A stretch of DNA of 48,453 nt from a virus. The translations under genes were made by a program, and so were the position numbers. How positions within the stretch are numbered: position 1 is the stretch's first letter; the number at the start of each line of letters is the position of its first letter. Below, one piece after another: positions 9,801-17,755 of this stretch. The notes below the pieces were generated by a model, which had not been told where the DNA came from, searched no databases, and worked only from the letters and a program-made list of their open reading frames with translations. The stretch is taken from positions 1 through 48,453 of the IMG/VR virus record IMGVR_UViG_3300025168_000139; one strand, written 5' to 3'.

Positions 9801-11010
9801 AAACATTTCATACGAAAAAGTTTTAGGAAAAAATAAAAACCGCCTTAAAAAAGCTTTTGAGGCTATGAGCTTTATGCGACTAACAGATGACAGAGAAAGT
9901 GCTACAAGTTTGGTTACTCAAGCCTTGGCCAGTGGAAACAAACATCCGATTAAGTCGTTAAAACAGTTACGAAACATAGCTAGAGGTGCTAGGGGTCCAA
10001 ATGGAGAAAGGTCCGAAGCAGCTGTATCAGAAGCTATGTCCGGTCTTCGTTCATCTATTTTAGAATATGCAATGGAAAAAGCATCAGCGGGAGCGGGACG
10101 GGGTAAGTTTGACGCAAGTAAAATGAAAGCTATTTTGTTTGAAAGTTTACCTAATGCGGTATTACCTCCTAAATCTGGAACCTTTAAAACGGCAGGTGAG
10201 TTTATCACAGGACCAAAAATTGGTGCAAAAACTACTTTATCTGAGCAAATGGTTCAGTTGGGAATTTCCACCTCTGACGAGATAAATAACGTAAGAAATG
10301 CTTTAAATGAAATAGAAAAATTACAAATAACGGCAGCTTCTCCCGGTGGTTTAGCGGATCTTACAAATGACCCAAATGCTTTATTTGATTTTTATTTAAG
10401 AATAGCTGGTTCAGCGGTGGGTACAAGATTACAAAAATTAGTTGTTCCCGGAGGCACAGGAGCGGGTTCTTTGGTCGCAGCAGGAGCCGGTTCAAAATTT
10501 TTTAGAGAGTTTTGGAACGCTAATATGCCAAGCAATCTTGAAATGGATGTTATGGCTCAGCTGATGAAAGATCCTCAAATGTTAGCTTTAATGTTAAAAA
10601 AAGCAAAAGATCCTGCAAAAGCTAAACCAATTATTACTGCAATAAAACAGCTTATGGTAGAGGTTGGTCTTATTCCAGCCAAAGTATCTACAAGGTTTGC
10701 TCCGGCTGAAATAAGCGATACTTTACAAAAAGAAGATTTAGATAAATCTTTAGAAGAGTCTGAAATATTACCAAAGGAATTTTATAAAAGAATTACAGGA
10801 GAGGGAGCTTTGGATGTTTCTTCTTTAAACAAACCACCACCACCTGAAATGATTAGTCCGTCTTTAGCATCTGCTTCACCTATACAACCAATAACGGGTC
10901 TAGGCGCAAACCAAAACCAAAGGTCCAAGCTCGCCGCAGCTTTTCCTTTTGATATTACATCCGATATTGACCGCATGAAAAAAGCGGGTATCGGATCACT
11001 TATGGGATAA
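6844..11010 (+). CDS. Very large internal virion (ejection) protein
   Basis: A 1388-residue protein starting directly after the previous stop (TAA then ATG). Residues about 115-200 contain hydrophobic Gly/Ala-rich stretches (VATTGAFGYGFGTG, SAIPPIFGAAASVATNIFG). A second such stretch lies near 310-350 and a third near 1200-1220. The rest is strongly helical and Lys/Glu-rich with coiled-coil character. Its size and place before the lysozyme match the largest ejection protein of marine podoviruses, comparable in role to T7 gp16 or P22 gp16. No transglycosylase or protease signature is evident. Confidence 0.7.
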   Translation: MADPGGPYVIPEETLAEAQYEFTQGEMDNFRKIFKEDSSAILAQSLTSIAQNISPEFSYRKLKNGSSLYFDQDYHGDAFKGSPTERRFSDDDIISLLSNAEKVGFFEAAAKKAPTAVATTGAFGYGFGTGVKVQQYIPPVNLPAMVLKSAIPPIFGAAASVATNIFGEKVAEPALGLDTIATPDSVTRKLMGEVFAYGASGPILNFMAKGKEINLDAASYVSSLLPYAAKTKLGEMVTGATGFIEPSGRYTLLGAKYLGASADELSRLKKNRKIPTTVKLLSAIEKFYNGVGKDLTNKSVSGQVANILGEVALSGSAALGAGSAQTVIPDSNAAQFGGEFAGAAVPAVFAKRFADLGPKLANVVKNSYTAIKEQGILAATGRGAKVVFGEAQEKRKLSSAKFILNKLKKAGYDDEQINLIIEELDQVLTPEDMKKFVDLEGNIIQPTAGLISSNPIIKSLENSIATRLGGEFGQDQLQMFNKLNSSLKAQVESLVLLGDREALDLAGELQKTRFELLLSNDQIGAINNMMVALDQVKKTDSMFAGDNIELSTRLNDVIQGSIDKARELEREFWNAIPNFDLDVDDLNSLEFIQFFNSGAPNTKEFKAEFLNKNPVIGSFIKRKLKEFGVVDPLEEIVTPSDTFKVDPQIKRVEDDIETQFGEKIKSDYDLILNAIGLRNESAGELFTGVGGVFPSGSVPQNILDIADPAERVLEAIKLQEKKLKGRAGDKVRLNELLEVKKYASKLSQLERIKKLDKTKKETFETELLEETPEEPPKITFQELREARTSLLKKARTLLAQGDRAEAAFNFKLASKILNDLDNVAPDDTIEYNNARAFSAAFNDFFTRTFVGDIKQKSKNGGFVMIPELLAKNLQMGGTDPTYMRVKQITDVGNFLRDQDIEGAENISSTISGTLEMILRNARSSAFDKSKVTKLPNGEEIVVEGAFNPQKLQKWLEDNKKLLTPDNENNYAGFPSIQQDIQAVIDGNISYEKVLGKNKNRLKKAFEAMSFMRLTDDRESATSLVTQALASGNKHPIKSLKQLRNIARGARGPNGERSEAAVSEAMSGLRSSILEYAMEKASAGAGRGKFDASKMKAILFESLPNAVLPPKSGTFKTAGEFITGPKIGAKTTLSEQMVQLGISTSDEINNVRNALNEIEKLQITAASPGGLADLTNDPNALFDFYLRIAGSAVGTRLQKLVVPGGTGAGSLVAAGAGSKFFREFWNANMPSNLEMDVMAQLMKDPQMLALMLKKAKDPAKAKPIITAIKQLMVEVGLIPAKVSTRFAPAEISDTLQKEDLDKSLEESEILPKEFYKRITGEGALDVSSLNKPPPPEMISPSLASASPIQPITGLGANQNQRSKLAAAFPFDITSDIDRMKKAGIGSLMG

Positions 11011-11012
11011 TT

Positions 11013-11543
11013 ATGAAAGAAAACTTTGATGAATCTTTAAAAATGTTACTTGTGCACGAAGGAGGTTGGAGCTCACATCCAAAAGATCCTGGCGGCAGCA
11101 CAATGAAAGGAGTGACCAAGAAAGTATATGAAGAATACTTGGGTCGAGCCTGTACTGACGAAGACCTTAGAAACATAGAAGATGAAGAGATTGCAGATAT
11201 ATACAAGAAGCGTTATTGGGACAAAATAAAAGGTGATGATTTACCAGACGGCGTTGATTGGGCTGTGTTTGATTGGGCTGTAAACAGCGGACCTTCAAGA
11301 GCAGCCAAAGCTTTACAACGCTGTGTAGGCGCAACAGTTGACGGGGTCATCGGGCCAAAGACCGTGGGTCACGTAACAGATATACCGGCAGAGAAGACAG
11401 TTGAATTTCTTGCATCTGAGCGAGAAAAGTTTTATCGTTCCCTTAATACCTTTGATACTTTTGGCAAAGGTTGGTTAAGACGTAACGAAGAAACCAGAGA
11501 AAAGGCAGTTGAAATGGCTATAAAGGAAAAAGACAATGGCTGA
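11013..11543 (+). CDS. Endolysin, GH108-type N-acetylmuramidase
   Basis: A 176-residue lysozyme. The GH108 signature is clear: HEGGW at residues 15-19 with the presumed catalytic Glu16, then DPGGSTMKGVT, YWDKIKGDDLP and the conserved VDWAVFDWAVNSG segment. The C-terminal half (VDGVIGPKT and following) matches the peptidoglycan-binding PG_binding_3-type domain usually fused to it. Length is normal for the family. No signal peptide or membrane segment is seen, so release to the periplasm would need a holin. It lies just after the ejection proteins, so it could also be a virion lysin; host lysis is the usual role. Confidence 0.93.
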   Translation: MKENFDESLKMLLVHEGGWSSHPKDPGGSTMKGVTKKVYEEYLGRACTDEDLRNIEDEEIADIYKKRYWDKIKGDDLPDGVDWAVFDWAVNSGPSRAAKALQRCVGATVDGVIGPKTVGHVTDIPAEKTVEFLASEREKFYRSLNTFDTFGKGWLRRNEETREKAVEMAIKEKDNG

Positions 11544-12087
11544 ATTTGATGGAGTAAATGTTCCCGAAGGTATTGCCTCTCTTTTGCGTGAAGATAAAGA
11601 AAGAGAGAAGAGATTTAACACAGATCCAGATTTTCCGGTAGAAACCAATCGTGCAATGATTTTGTATAACGACAAAGGCGAAGGAACTTTTGTAAAGGGT
11701 GAAAGTCAAATATTAGAAGCTATAAAAAATGGTTATTTTTACACCGCGTCTACCGTTCCAGATGTAACTCCAACAAAAGATTTTGGAGAAAAAATTTACG
11801 AAAGTGGTTTTTTTGAACGCCCTATAAAAAATATGGCAGAAGCCATGGAACAAACTAAAAATGAAGAAAGAAGCAGGGCTATGAATTTTGAAAACTATGA
11901 TCCTGTTGTTGGCAGTGCAAGCGGTTATGAATTTTTTAATGCTCCACGATATTTAACCCGACCTTCAAATATCTTTGAAACAATTGGTCCCATGGATACA
12001 GTTAGACGATATAACCCTGAAAAAGATGAAATGCTACCAAAATCAAGACCTACCATGGCTGAAATATTAATGGAACAAGGAGAATAA
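11536..12087 (+). CDS. Hypothetical virion-associated protein with C-terminal RPTMAE motif
   Basis: A 183-residue soluble, acidic protein overlapping the lysozyme gene by 8 bp, so probably translationally coupled. No known domain is recognised. The C-terminus SRPTMAEILMEQGE closely resembles the C-terminus of the next gene product (GRPTMSERLL). Placed between the lysozyme and other late genes, it is probably a minor virion protein; that is positional inference only. Confidence 0.6.
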   Translation: MAEFDGVNVPEGIASLLREDKEREKRFNTDPDFPVETNRAMILYNDKGEGTFVKGESQILEAIKNGYFYTASTVPDVTPTKDFGEKIYESGFFERPIKNMAEAMEQTKNEERSRAMNFENYDPVVGSASGYEFFNAPRYLTRPSNIFETIGPMDTVRRYNPEKDEMLPKSRPTMAEILMEQGE

Positions 12088-12088
12088 A

Positions 12089-12538
12089 ATGGCTGAAGGA
12101 ATTATGGAATTAATAGACTCAATGCCGGATGAAGGACCACCAGCAGATGCGGGTGATACAAGCAGTCCTAATTTTGGTCAAGGCATGTCCATACCGCAAA
12201 TGTATGAAATACTTGAACCTTTAGCAAGAATGATTGCTGAACAAACGGGTGAGGATGTACAATCTATATTACAGGAAATGATTACGGACCCTACCGCTAT
12301 TGGCAGAGCTAAAAGTATGTTAGGAATGGATGAAACAACACCTTTTCCAAATAACATTAGAGAGCCTATGCAAACACCACAAACACAAGGCATACCCTCA
12401 ACTGTTTTTGAAAATATGAGCCCTGCTCAACAAAGTAAAATTTTAGGAATGGGTGATACTATTACTAATATAGATTTACCTCAAGGAAGACCCACCATGT
12501 CTGAAAGGTTGCTTTCACAAATGTCTTTGAAGGATTAG
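12089..12538 (+). CDS. Hypothetical virion-associated protein with C-terminal RPTMSE motif
   Basis: A 149-residue acidic, Met/Pro-rich protein starting 1 nt after the previous stop. It begins MAEGIMELIDSMPDEGPP, has a central helical part (MYEILEPLARMIAEQTG) and ends QGRPTMSERLLSQMS. The tail motif is shared with the upstream protein, suggesting duplication or a common docking tail. No enzyme motif. Function unknown. Confidence 0.6.
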   Translation: MAEGIMELIDSMPDEGPPADAGDTSSPNFGQGMSIPQMYEILEPLARMIAEQTGEDVQSILQEMITDPTAIGRAKSMLGMDETTPFPNNIREPMQTPQTQGIPSTVFENMSPAQQSKILGMGDTITNIDLPQGRPTMSERLLSQMSLKD

Positions 12539-12541
12539 TAA

Positions 12542-13327
12542 ATGCCCGTAACAATTAGTGGTGGTAAATTTGGTTCTACATTAAGCTCAGATCCCGATGC
12601 ACAGAAGACACAAGTAAATCAAGCTAAAAAAGATTTAGATGATTTACAAAGACAAATAGCCGCCGGAGAACTTAGAAAAGGTTCTAAAGATGTTATGAAA
12701 GAGCTTAACCGTCTTGAAAAGATGGGCATTGCTACTTTTGGAACAGGCCTACGCGGTTTAGACACAGCGGGTAGCGGTGATAAACCCTACACAAGACAGC
12801 AGTACCAACGTCTTATTAATGCTTTGTACGATCCATCACAAAGAGATTTTGATCAAGATACTATCTATCCTAATGAATTTGCCGCAACTCAACAAAAATT
12901 AACCGCAGCGGATTATGAAGACTATGTTCAAGGACGCGAAGAACGCTTAAAAGATAGTTTGTTGGGTAAAGGTATTGGAGCGTTACAAGGAATGTTTAAT
13001 CCTATTGGTTCGGGTATTAAAGCTGCACAAGACTATTTAGGTGGCATCATGCCTTTTCTTCAAAGACAAAATCCCGCCTACTATAGTTATTTGCAAAAAG
13101 GTTTAGCTCCACAAAATGACCAACAAATACCACTTATGCTTGCCGGTATAGGATCACTGCCTGTTAATCAAACAGAACCTGTAGACAGTTCTACTGTCAT
13201 GTCAGACTTTGCATTAACACCCAATGAGGTTGCCTTTAACAACCCAACTGTAGCCGGCTCCGATATAATTAATTCTAATCAGTTATATCCAATGTTAAAC
13301 TATCCAACTTTCAATACTCTCTCCTAA
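12542..13327 (+). CDS. Hypothetical protein, end of late left module
   Basis: A 261-residue protein two bases after the previous stop. The N-terminus is a predicted helix (AQKTQVNQAKKDLDDLQRQIA), the middle contains LLGKGIGALQGMFNPIGSGI, a Gly-rich hydrophobic stretch like those of the ejection proteins, and the tail is Asn/Pro-rich. Its 3' end overlaps the convergent SNF2-like gene by 33 bp and no terminator is visible between them. Probably a virion component, by position and composition. Confidence 0.6.
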   Translation: MPVTISGGKFGSTLSSDPDAQKTQVNQAKKDLDDLQRQIAAGELRKGSKDVMKELNRLEKMGIATFGTGLRGLDTAGSGDKPYTRQQYQRLINALYDPSQRDFDQDTIYPNEFAATQQKLTAADYEDYVQGREERLKDSLLGKGIGALQGMFNPIGSGIKAAQDYLGGIMPFLQRQNPAYYSYLQKGLAPQNDQQIPLMLAGIGSLPVNQTEPVDSSTVMSDFALTPNEVAFNNPTVAGSDIINSNQLYPMLNYPTFNTLS

Positions 13328-14731
13328 CACCTGACCTGCAATATCAATCTTGTCGCGTAAAGCATTGATTATCTTCTCATCTATAGTGCCAGGTGATATC
13401 AGATCAATATATGTTACTTTCTTTTTCTGTCCGATACGATGCGCCCTGTCTTCGCTTTGCAATCGTATTTCTAGATCATAACTGTTAGAATAGTAAATCA
13501 CGGTGCTCGCGGCTGTGAGCGTTAAGCCAAAACCACCTGTACGCGGTTGACCAATAAAAAACCGTGTTGTTTCGTCTTCCTGAAAGTTCTTAACAATTTG
13601 CTGTCGTTCTTCCTGTGGCGTCTGACCATAATAGGTAATCACACTTTCTTCTCCAAACTCTTTGGCTAACGCATCACGGATCGCGGTTATGTCATGTACA
13701 AAAGAAGCCCATATAATAACTTTGCCACTTGTTTCATTTAGTATGTCAACCAGTTCTGTTATACGATTAGAACTTATACTGCGGATTGTTTCATCATCAT
13801 CCTTGATAAACCCGCAACATATCTGCTGTAGACGCATAATCTGTGTAAGCACACTAGATGTAGTAGACAGCATGCCATCCTGAAATAACGTCAGGGCAAG
13901 TTTTTTCATCTCGCCATAATGTTTTTTCTGATCATCTGTCAAAGGTACATTACGTCTTACAAATATTTTATCTGGTAAATCAAGACAATCCTTCTTCAGT
14001 ACACGACTACTAAATGCTTCTATCTTTTCATTGAGCTCATCTAATCTCTGGTAACCGGCTATCTCCTGAAAAGATCGATGCCCCATTGTTCTACGTTTGA
14101 CCACGGCATACCGGCCTTGAAAGGCATAGTAACTAGCAAAACCAAGTAACTTGTCTGACAGAAAAGCAACTTGAGAAAACAAATCCATAGGTGACTTTGT
14201 AACAGGAGATCCTGTCAGGATACGTTTATAGCTACAAAGCTGACCCAAACTAACAACATTCCTTGTACGCAGGGCCTTTCTATTCTTAATTGTTGTCGAT
14301 TCGTCTACCACCATCATGCTATTCGGAAATTTACGAAACAGCCATTTAGCCGTCTCAGAGCCCTTTATTGTAGATAAAGCTTCTATGTTCATTACAAACA
14401 GTTTTAGGTGCCCTGTAGCCTCCACAAAGTCCAAGAACTCTTTCTTGTAAGTCTGTGTAATGTTAGATTGCCAACGCAACACGATGTTTTTTATATGGTC
14501 TGGTAAATGCTGTGGTATTTCTTTATACACCCAGTTATCGTAAACACCTTTAGGTGCTATAATAAAAGCAGCTTCTATCTTTTCAGTTTGATACAGGTGA
14601 CCAATGGTATCGATTGCAACCTTTGTTTTGCCTGTTCCCATCTCCATAAACAGTGCAAAGTTTTGTTTGTCTTTTGACTGGTTAAAAACTTTTAATTGGT
14701 GGTCGTATGGTTTTGTTTTAAATTTATACAT
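13295..14731 (-). CDS. SNF2-family DEAD/DEAH-like helicase
   Basis: A 478-residue superfamily 2 ATPase, almost the minimal two-lobe helicase core. Motif I is EMGTGKTK (residues 30-37), motif II VVDES (141-145), motif III LTGSP (172-176). The second lobe carries the SNF2-like GFGLTLTAAS and motif VI RLQSEDRAHRIGQ. Such enzymes translocate on double-stranded DNA; in phages they accompany replication, recombination or protein removal. It is the only large minus-strand gene and is transcribed away from the replication operon from its own divergent promoter. Confidence 0.93.
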   Translation of the reverse strand: MYKFKTKPYDHQLKVFNQSKDKQNFALFMEMGTGKTKVAIDTIGHLYQTEKIEAAFIIAPKGVYDNWVYKEIPQHLPDHIKNIVLRWQSNITQTYKKEFLDFVEATGHLKLFVMNIEALSTIKGSETAKWLFRKFPNSMMVVDESTTIKNRKALRTRNVVSLGQLCSYKRILTGSPVTKSPMDLFSQVAFLSDKLLGFASYYAFQGRYAVVKRRTMGHRSFQEIAGYQRLDELNEKIEAFSSRVLKKDCLDLPDKIFVRRNVPLTDDQKKHYGEMKKLALTLFQDGMLSTTSSVLTQIMRLQQICCGFIKDDDETIRSISSNRITELVDILNETSGKVIIWASFVHDITAIRDALAKEFGEESVITYYGQTPQEERQQIVKNFQEDETTRFFIGQPRTGGFGLTLTAASTVIYYSNSYDLEIRLQSEDRAHRIGQKKKVTYIDLISPGTIDEKIINALRDKIDIAGQVLGESIESWIV

Positions 14732-14749
14732 TTTTTTTCTCTTTAGTTC

Positions 14750-14778
14750 TTGACAATGCGATTGTATAGGATTAAATA
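14750..14778 (+). promoter_or_regulatory. Sigma70-like promoter for the replication operon
   Basis: Perfect -35 TTGACA (14750-14755), 17-nt spacer, -10 TAAATA (14773-14778). The downstream gene at 14828 has a strong GGAGG ribosome site. Interlocked with the divergent helicase promoter. Confidence 0.55.
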
Positions 14779-14789
14779 AGAAAAATCAA
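14761..14789 (-). promoter_or_regulatory. Sigma70-like promoter for the SNF2-like helicase
   Basis: On the minus strand TTGATT (plus 14784-14789) is separated by 17 nt from TACAAT (plus 14761-14766), followed about 30 nt later by the helicase ATG. It overlaps the forward promoter, so polymerase binding on one side should exclude the other. Confidence 0.6.
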
Positions 14790-14827
14790 GAGTAGAAATA
14801 CTTTTTAACAACGGACGGAGGACCACG

Positions 14828-15406
14828 ATGCAAGATGATATAGCATCCCTTATGGAAAGCGATGTTGCTGAAAAAGCTTCCTCATCTCTAATTGTTGGAG
14901 ATGTGCAACTCAAACAGGCCGCAAATCTTGCGGCTTTGATTAAAACTGAATCAGAACATGTAAAGGTTTTAGAAGAAAACTTAAAAGAGTGTAAGAAGAA
15001 CCTTATGAAGTTAACCGATGAGGACTTACCTCAACTTCTAACCGAACTTGGTATGTCCAGTTTTAAGATGGCTGATGGTTCATCAGTCGAGATCAAGAAA
15101 ACGTATGGAGCTTCCATTCCTGTAGATAATCGGATACAGGCTTTTCAATGGTTACGCGATAATGGCTTTGGCGATATTGTCAAAAATGTTGTTGCCTGTA
15201 ACTTTGGCATGGGTGAAGACAACCAAGCAGATAGTTTTTTTGAGATGGCAAAAGACAAAGGTTTTGTGCCAGATAAGAAGACTGAGGTTCATTCCTCAAC
15301 ACTTCGGGCTTTTGTAAAAGAGCGTGTAGAAAATGGAGACGAGTTCCCAATGGATTTATTTGGGGCTTTTATCGGTCAACGAGCTGTAATTAAAGGAGGA
15401 AAATAA
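14828..15406 (+). CDS. Hypothetical replication-module protein with coiled coil
   Basis: A 192-residue protein with a good ribosome site (GGAGGACCACG). Residues ~25-70 form a likely coiled coil (ALIKTESEHVKVLEENLKEC), followed by a compact domain (LGMSSFKMADGSSVEIKKTY) and a tail ending FIGQRAVIKGGK. It is the first gene of the replication operon and its stop overlaps the start of the SSB-like gene, so both are coupled. The leading coiled coil recalls Gam/host-nuclease-inhibitor-like proteins, but I cannot assign it. Confidence 0.65.
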   Translation: MQDDIASLMESDVAEKASSSLIVGDVQLKQAANLAALIKTESEHVKVLEENLKECKKNLMKLTDEDLPQLLTELGMSSFKMADGSSVEIKKTYGASIPVDNRIQAFQWLRDNGFGDIVKNVVACNFGMGEDNQADSFFEMAKDKGFVPDKKTEVHSSTLRAFVKERVENGDEFPMDLFGAFIGQRAVIKGGK

Positions 15407-16173
15407 TGTCAAATGCAGTAAAGACTAAGGGCGACACTAAAGTTGCTACACTAGATATGGATATGTTTGAGCAAGATGCGGGTGCGGGATTAAATAATCT
15501 TGGTACTGAGGATTTAGCTCTACCTTTCCTAAAGGTATTGTCAAAGCAAAGTGATGAGCTTGATGATATAGATGGCGCAAAAGCCGGTGACATTTTAAAT
15601 ACTGTTACCAATACTTTGTACAAGGGTAAAATTAATGTTGTGCCCTGTGCGTACCAAAGGCGTTTTATTCAATGGCAACCAAGAGGTACCGGATCAGGTG
15701 CACCTGTCGGTATCTTTAATCCTACGGATGATATGCCTGAGACAAGCCGTTCTTCTGAAGATAATAAAGAATATCTTACAGATGGTAGCGGAGACTATAT
15801 GGAACAAACCTGTCAATGGTATGTTAAAGTAGTTGAAGATGATGGTACTTCGTCTAATGCATTGATTGCCATGAAGTCAACACAACTTAAAAAATCCCGT
15901 AAGTGGATGTCTATGATTATGTCTAGACAAATGACTGGTAAGAACGGACCTTTCACGCCACCTATGTATTCACACGTTTACTCTCTTACAACGCATGCTG
16001 AAGAAAACAGCAAGGGTAAATGGCATGGATGGGAAATGTCTTTAGAAAAACAAGTTGGGGATATTAATCTTTATAACTCAGCAAAAACATTTGCTGAGTC
16101 GGTTGATAAAGGTGATGTCAACGTCAAGCACACCCAAGAGGGCGAAGGTCAAAACGAAAATATTCCTTTTTAA
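15406..16173 (+). CDS. Probable single-stranded DNA-binding protein
   Basis: A 255-residue protein, start overlapping the previous stop (TAATG), with aromatic and basic segments (KINVVPCAYQRRFIQWQPRG, STQLKKSRKWMSM) suited to nucleic-acid binding. Its last residues, GQNENIPF, resemble the acidic DDDIPF tip with which bacterial SSB recruits partner proteins. Similar ~250-residue proteins precede primase/helicase genes in marine podoviruses. It ends just before a strong terminator, so it can be made in excess over the enzymes downstream, as expected for SSB. The SSB call is inference; a recombination mediator is the alternative. Confidence 0.55.
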   Translation: MSNAVKTKGDTKVATLDMDMFEQDAGAGLNNLGTEDLALPFLKVLSKQSDELDDIDGAKAGDILNTVTNTLYKGKINVVPCAYQRRFIQWQPRGTGSGAPVGIFNPTDDMPETSRSSEDNKEYLTDGSGDYMEQTCQWYVKVVEDDGTSSNALIAMKSTQLKKSRKWMSMIMSRQMTGKNGPFTPPMYSHVYSLTTHAEENSKGKWHGWEMSLEKQVGDINLYNSAKTFAESVDKGDVNVKHTQEGEGQNENIPF

Positions 16174-16185
16174 CTTTGCTTAACT

Positions 16186-16212
16186 GTGGCGGGGCAACCC
16201 GCCACTTTTTTT
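16186..16212 (+). terminator. Intrinsic terminator after SSB-like gene
   Basis: Eight-bp stem GTGGCGGG/CCCGCCAC closed by a GCAA tetraloop and followed by seven T. The next gene starts only 11 nt later, so this is probably a partial terminator that sets SSB-like protein above the replication enzymes. Confidence 0.88.
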
Positions 16213-16222
16213 GGGTGTATAA

Positions 16223-17755
16223 ATGTCAATAAAAAAGTTTGCCACAATCTTTGACGGCTTGGAAGAAGCCTTTGGTACGTTTGAAATACAAAAGCAAAAT
16301 GCCAGTGGAAAGAGCATGGGTCAGGCAAGGATTGTTAGAGAAGAAAGAACCAGTGATAATTGGAAGGGGCACCTAAGTGGTAAAGGTGATTCTGTTGGTA
16401 TTATTCCTATTAATGCTGAGAATAAATGTAAATGGGGTTGCATCGATATAGATCAATATAATCTAGATCATAAGAACCTTATTTCAAAGATTAGAGATTT
16501 AAAGCTACCCTTGGTAGTTTGTCGCTCCAAGTCAGGCGGTGGCCATGTGTTTTTATTCTGCAAAGAATGGATGCCGGCTAAAGAGTTACAGCAAGTTTTA
16601 AAACATCTTGCTTCTGCACTTGGCTACAGCGATTGCGAAATATTTCCAAAACAGGTCAAGTTGCAGTTAGATCGTGGGGATGTAGGTAATTTTTTAAACA
16701 TGCCCTACTACAACGCTGAGAGTGGCTTACGCTACGCTATCAAAGATGATGGATCTGCGGCTACGCTCAAAGAGTTTTTTGCCCTGTATGATAAATATGT
16801 TCAGACAAAAGAACAGATACTTGCTTTAGAAGTTGATAAAACCAAGACGATGCCGGCACCGGATGGTCCACCATGTATACAGCATCTTTGCACACAGGGC
16901 TTTCCGGAAGGGACACGGAACAACGGTCTTTTTAACTGTGGTGTTTACCTTCGTAAAGCTTTTCCGGATACCTATGAGACAGAACTACTTAGCTACAACA
17001 TGAAATACATGAGCCCACCGCTTCCCTTGAGTGAGGTTAACATCATAGCAAAACAGCTTAACCGCAAAGACTACGCTTACAAGTGCACCGATGCACCAAT
17101 AAAAGATTTTTGTAATAAAGAAGTTTGTAAGACAAGAAAGTTTGGGGTAGGCAACTCTGCCAACCAAGCGACACTTGCCAATCTTCGTAAATACGCTTCT
17201 ATACCGCCTATATGGTTTATGGATGTAAATGGAGAGCCTTTGGAGCTTGACACAGATAGTCTGCTTAACCAGAATGCTTTCCAAAAGTGTTGTGTAGAAC
17301 AGCTAAACTTTCTACCGCCCACGGGCTCCAAGCCTATGTGGGAGAACCGCATGAATGCTTTGTTGCAGAATATGACAGAGACAGAAGGTAGTGTTATAGA
17401 AACATCTACCGATAGTTCTATTGATGGAGCCTTCTACGAATACTTGGAGGACTTCTGTCGTAACATGCAGACAGCACAGGACAAGGAAGAGATACTACTA
17501 CGCCGTCCATGGACAGATGAAGAGCAGAACCTGACTTACTTTCGCCTTCGTGACTTTGAAAACTTTCTCAAGCGTAATCGTTTCTTTGATTTTAAGACAC
17601 ATAAGATAGCCCAACGCCTACGGGACATAAACGGCGAAGCACAAGTATTAAGAATAAAAGGACGTTTGGTGCGTGTATGGGTCATACCCGCATTTGACAA
17701 AACTGTAACCGATTTAGATCCACCTGATTTTAGTGATGGGGAGGCCCCGTTTTAA
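16223..17755 (+). CDS. Archaeo-eukaryotic-type primase / primase-polymerase
   Basis: A 510-residue protein. The AEP catalytic core is at residues ~65-200: GCIDID with Asp75 and Asp77 as metal ligands, SKSGGGHVFLF with His108, and VGNFLNMPYYN as the third motif, like the primases found in TOTE-type systems. A helical PriCT-like region follows, then a probable metal site Cys288, Cys297, Cys302 (YKC, DFC, EVC). It should make primers for the DNA polymerase encoded downstream. It has no fused helicase; helicase activity would come from the next gene or the SNF2 protein. Its stop overlaps the helicase start. Confidence 0.88.
   Translation: MSIKKFATIFDGLEEAFGTFEIQKQNASGKSMGQARIVREERTSDNWKGHLSGKGDSVGIIPINAENKCKWGCIDIDQYNLDHKNLISKIRDLKLPLVVCRSKSGGGHVFLFCKEWMPAKELQQVLKHLASALGYSDCEIFPKQVKLQLDRGDVGNFLNMPYYNAESGLRYAIKDDGSAATLKEFFALYDKYVQTKEQILALEVDKTKTMPAPDGPPCIQHLCTQGFPEGTRNNGLFNCGVYLRKAFPDTYETELLSYNMKYMSPPLPLSEVNIIAKQLNRKDYAYKCTDAPIKDFCNKEVCKTRKFGVGNSANQATLANLRKYASIPPIWFMDVNGEPLELDTDSLLNQNAFQKCCVEQLNFLPPTGSKPMWENRMNALLQNMTETEGSVIETSTDSSIDGAFYEYLEDFCRNMQTAQDKEEILLRRPWTDEEQNLTYFRLRDFENFLKRNRFFDFKTHKIAQRLRDINGEAQVLRIKGRLVRVWVIPAFDKTVTDLDPPDFSDGEAPF

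Noticed and set aside
16985-17352. Two minus-strand ORFs of 91-99 aa within the primase gene
   Set aside because: Antisense shadows of a gene with clear catalytic motifs; no upstream signals.
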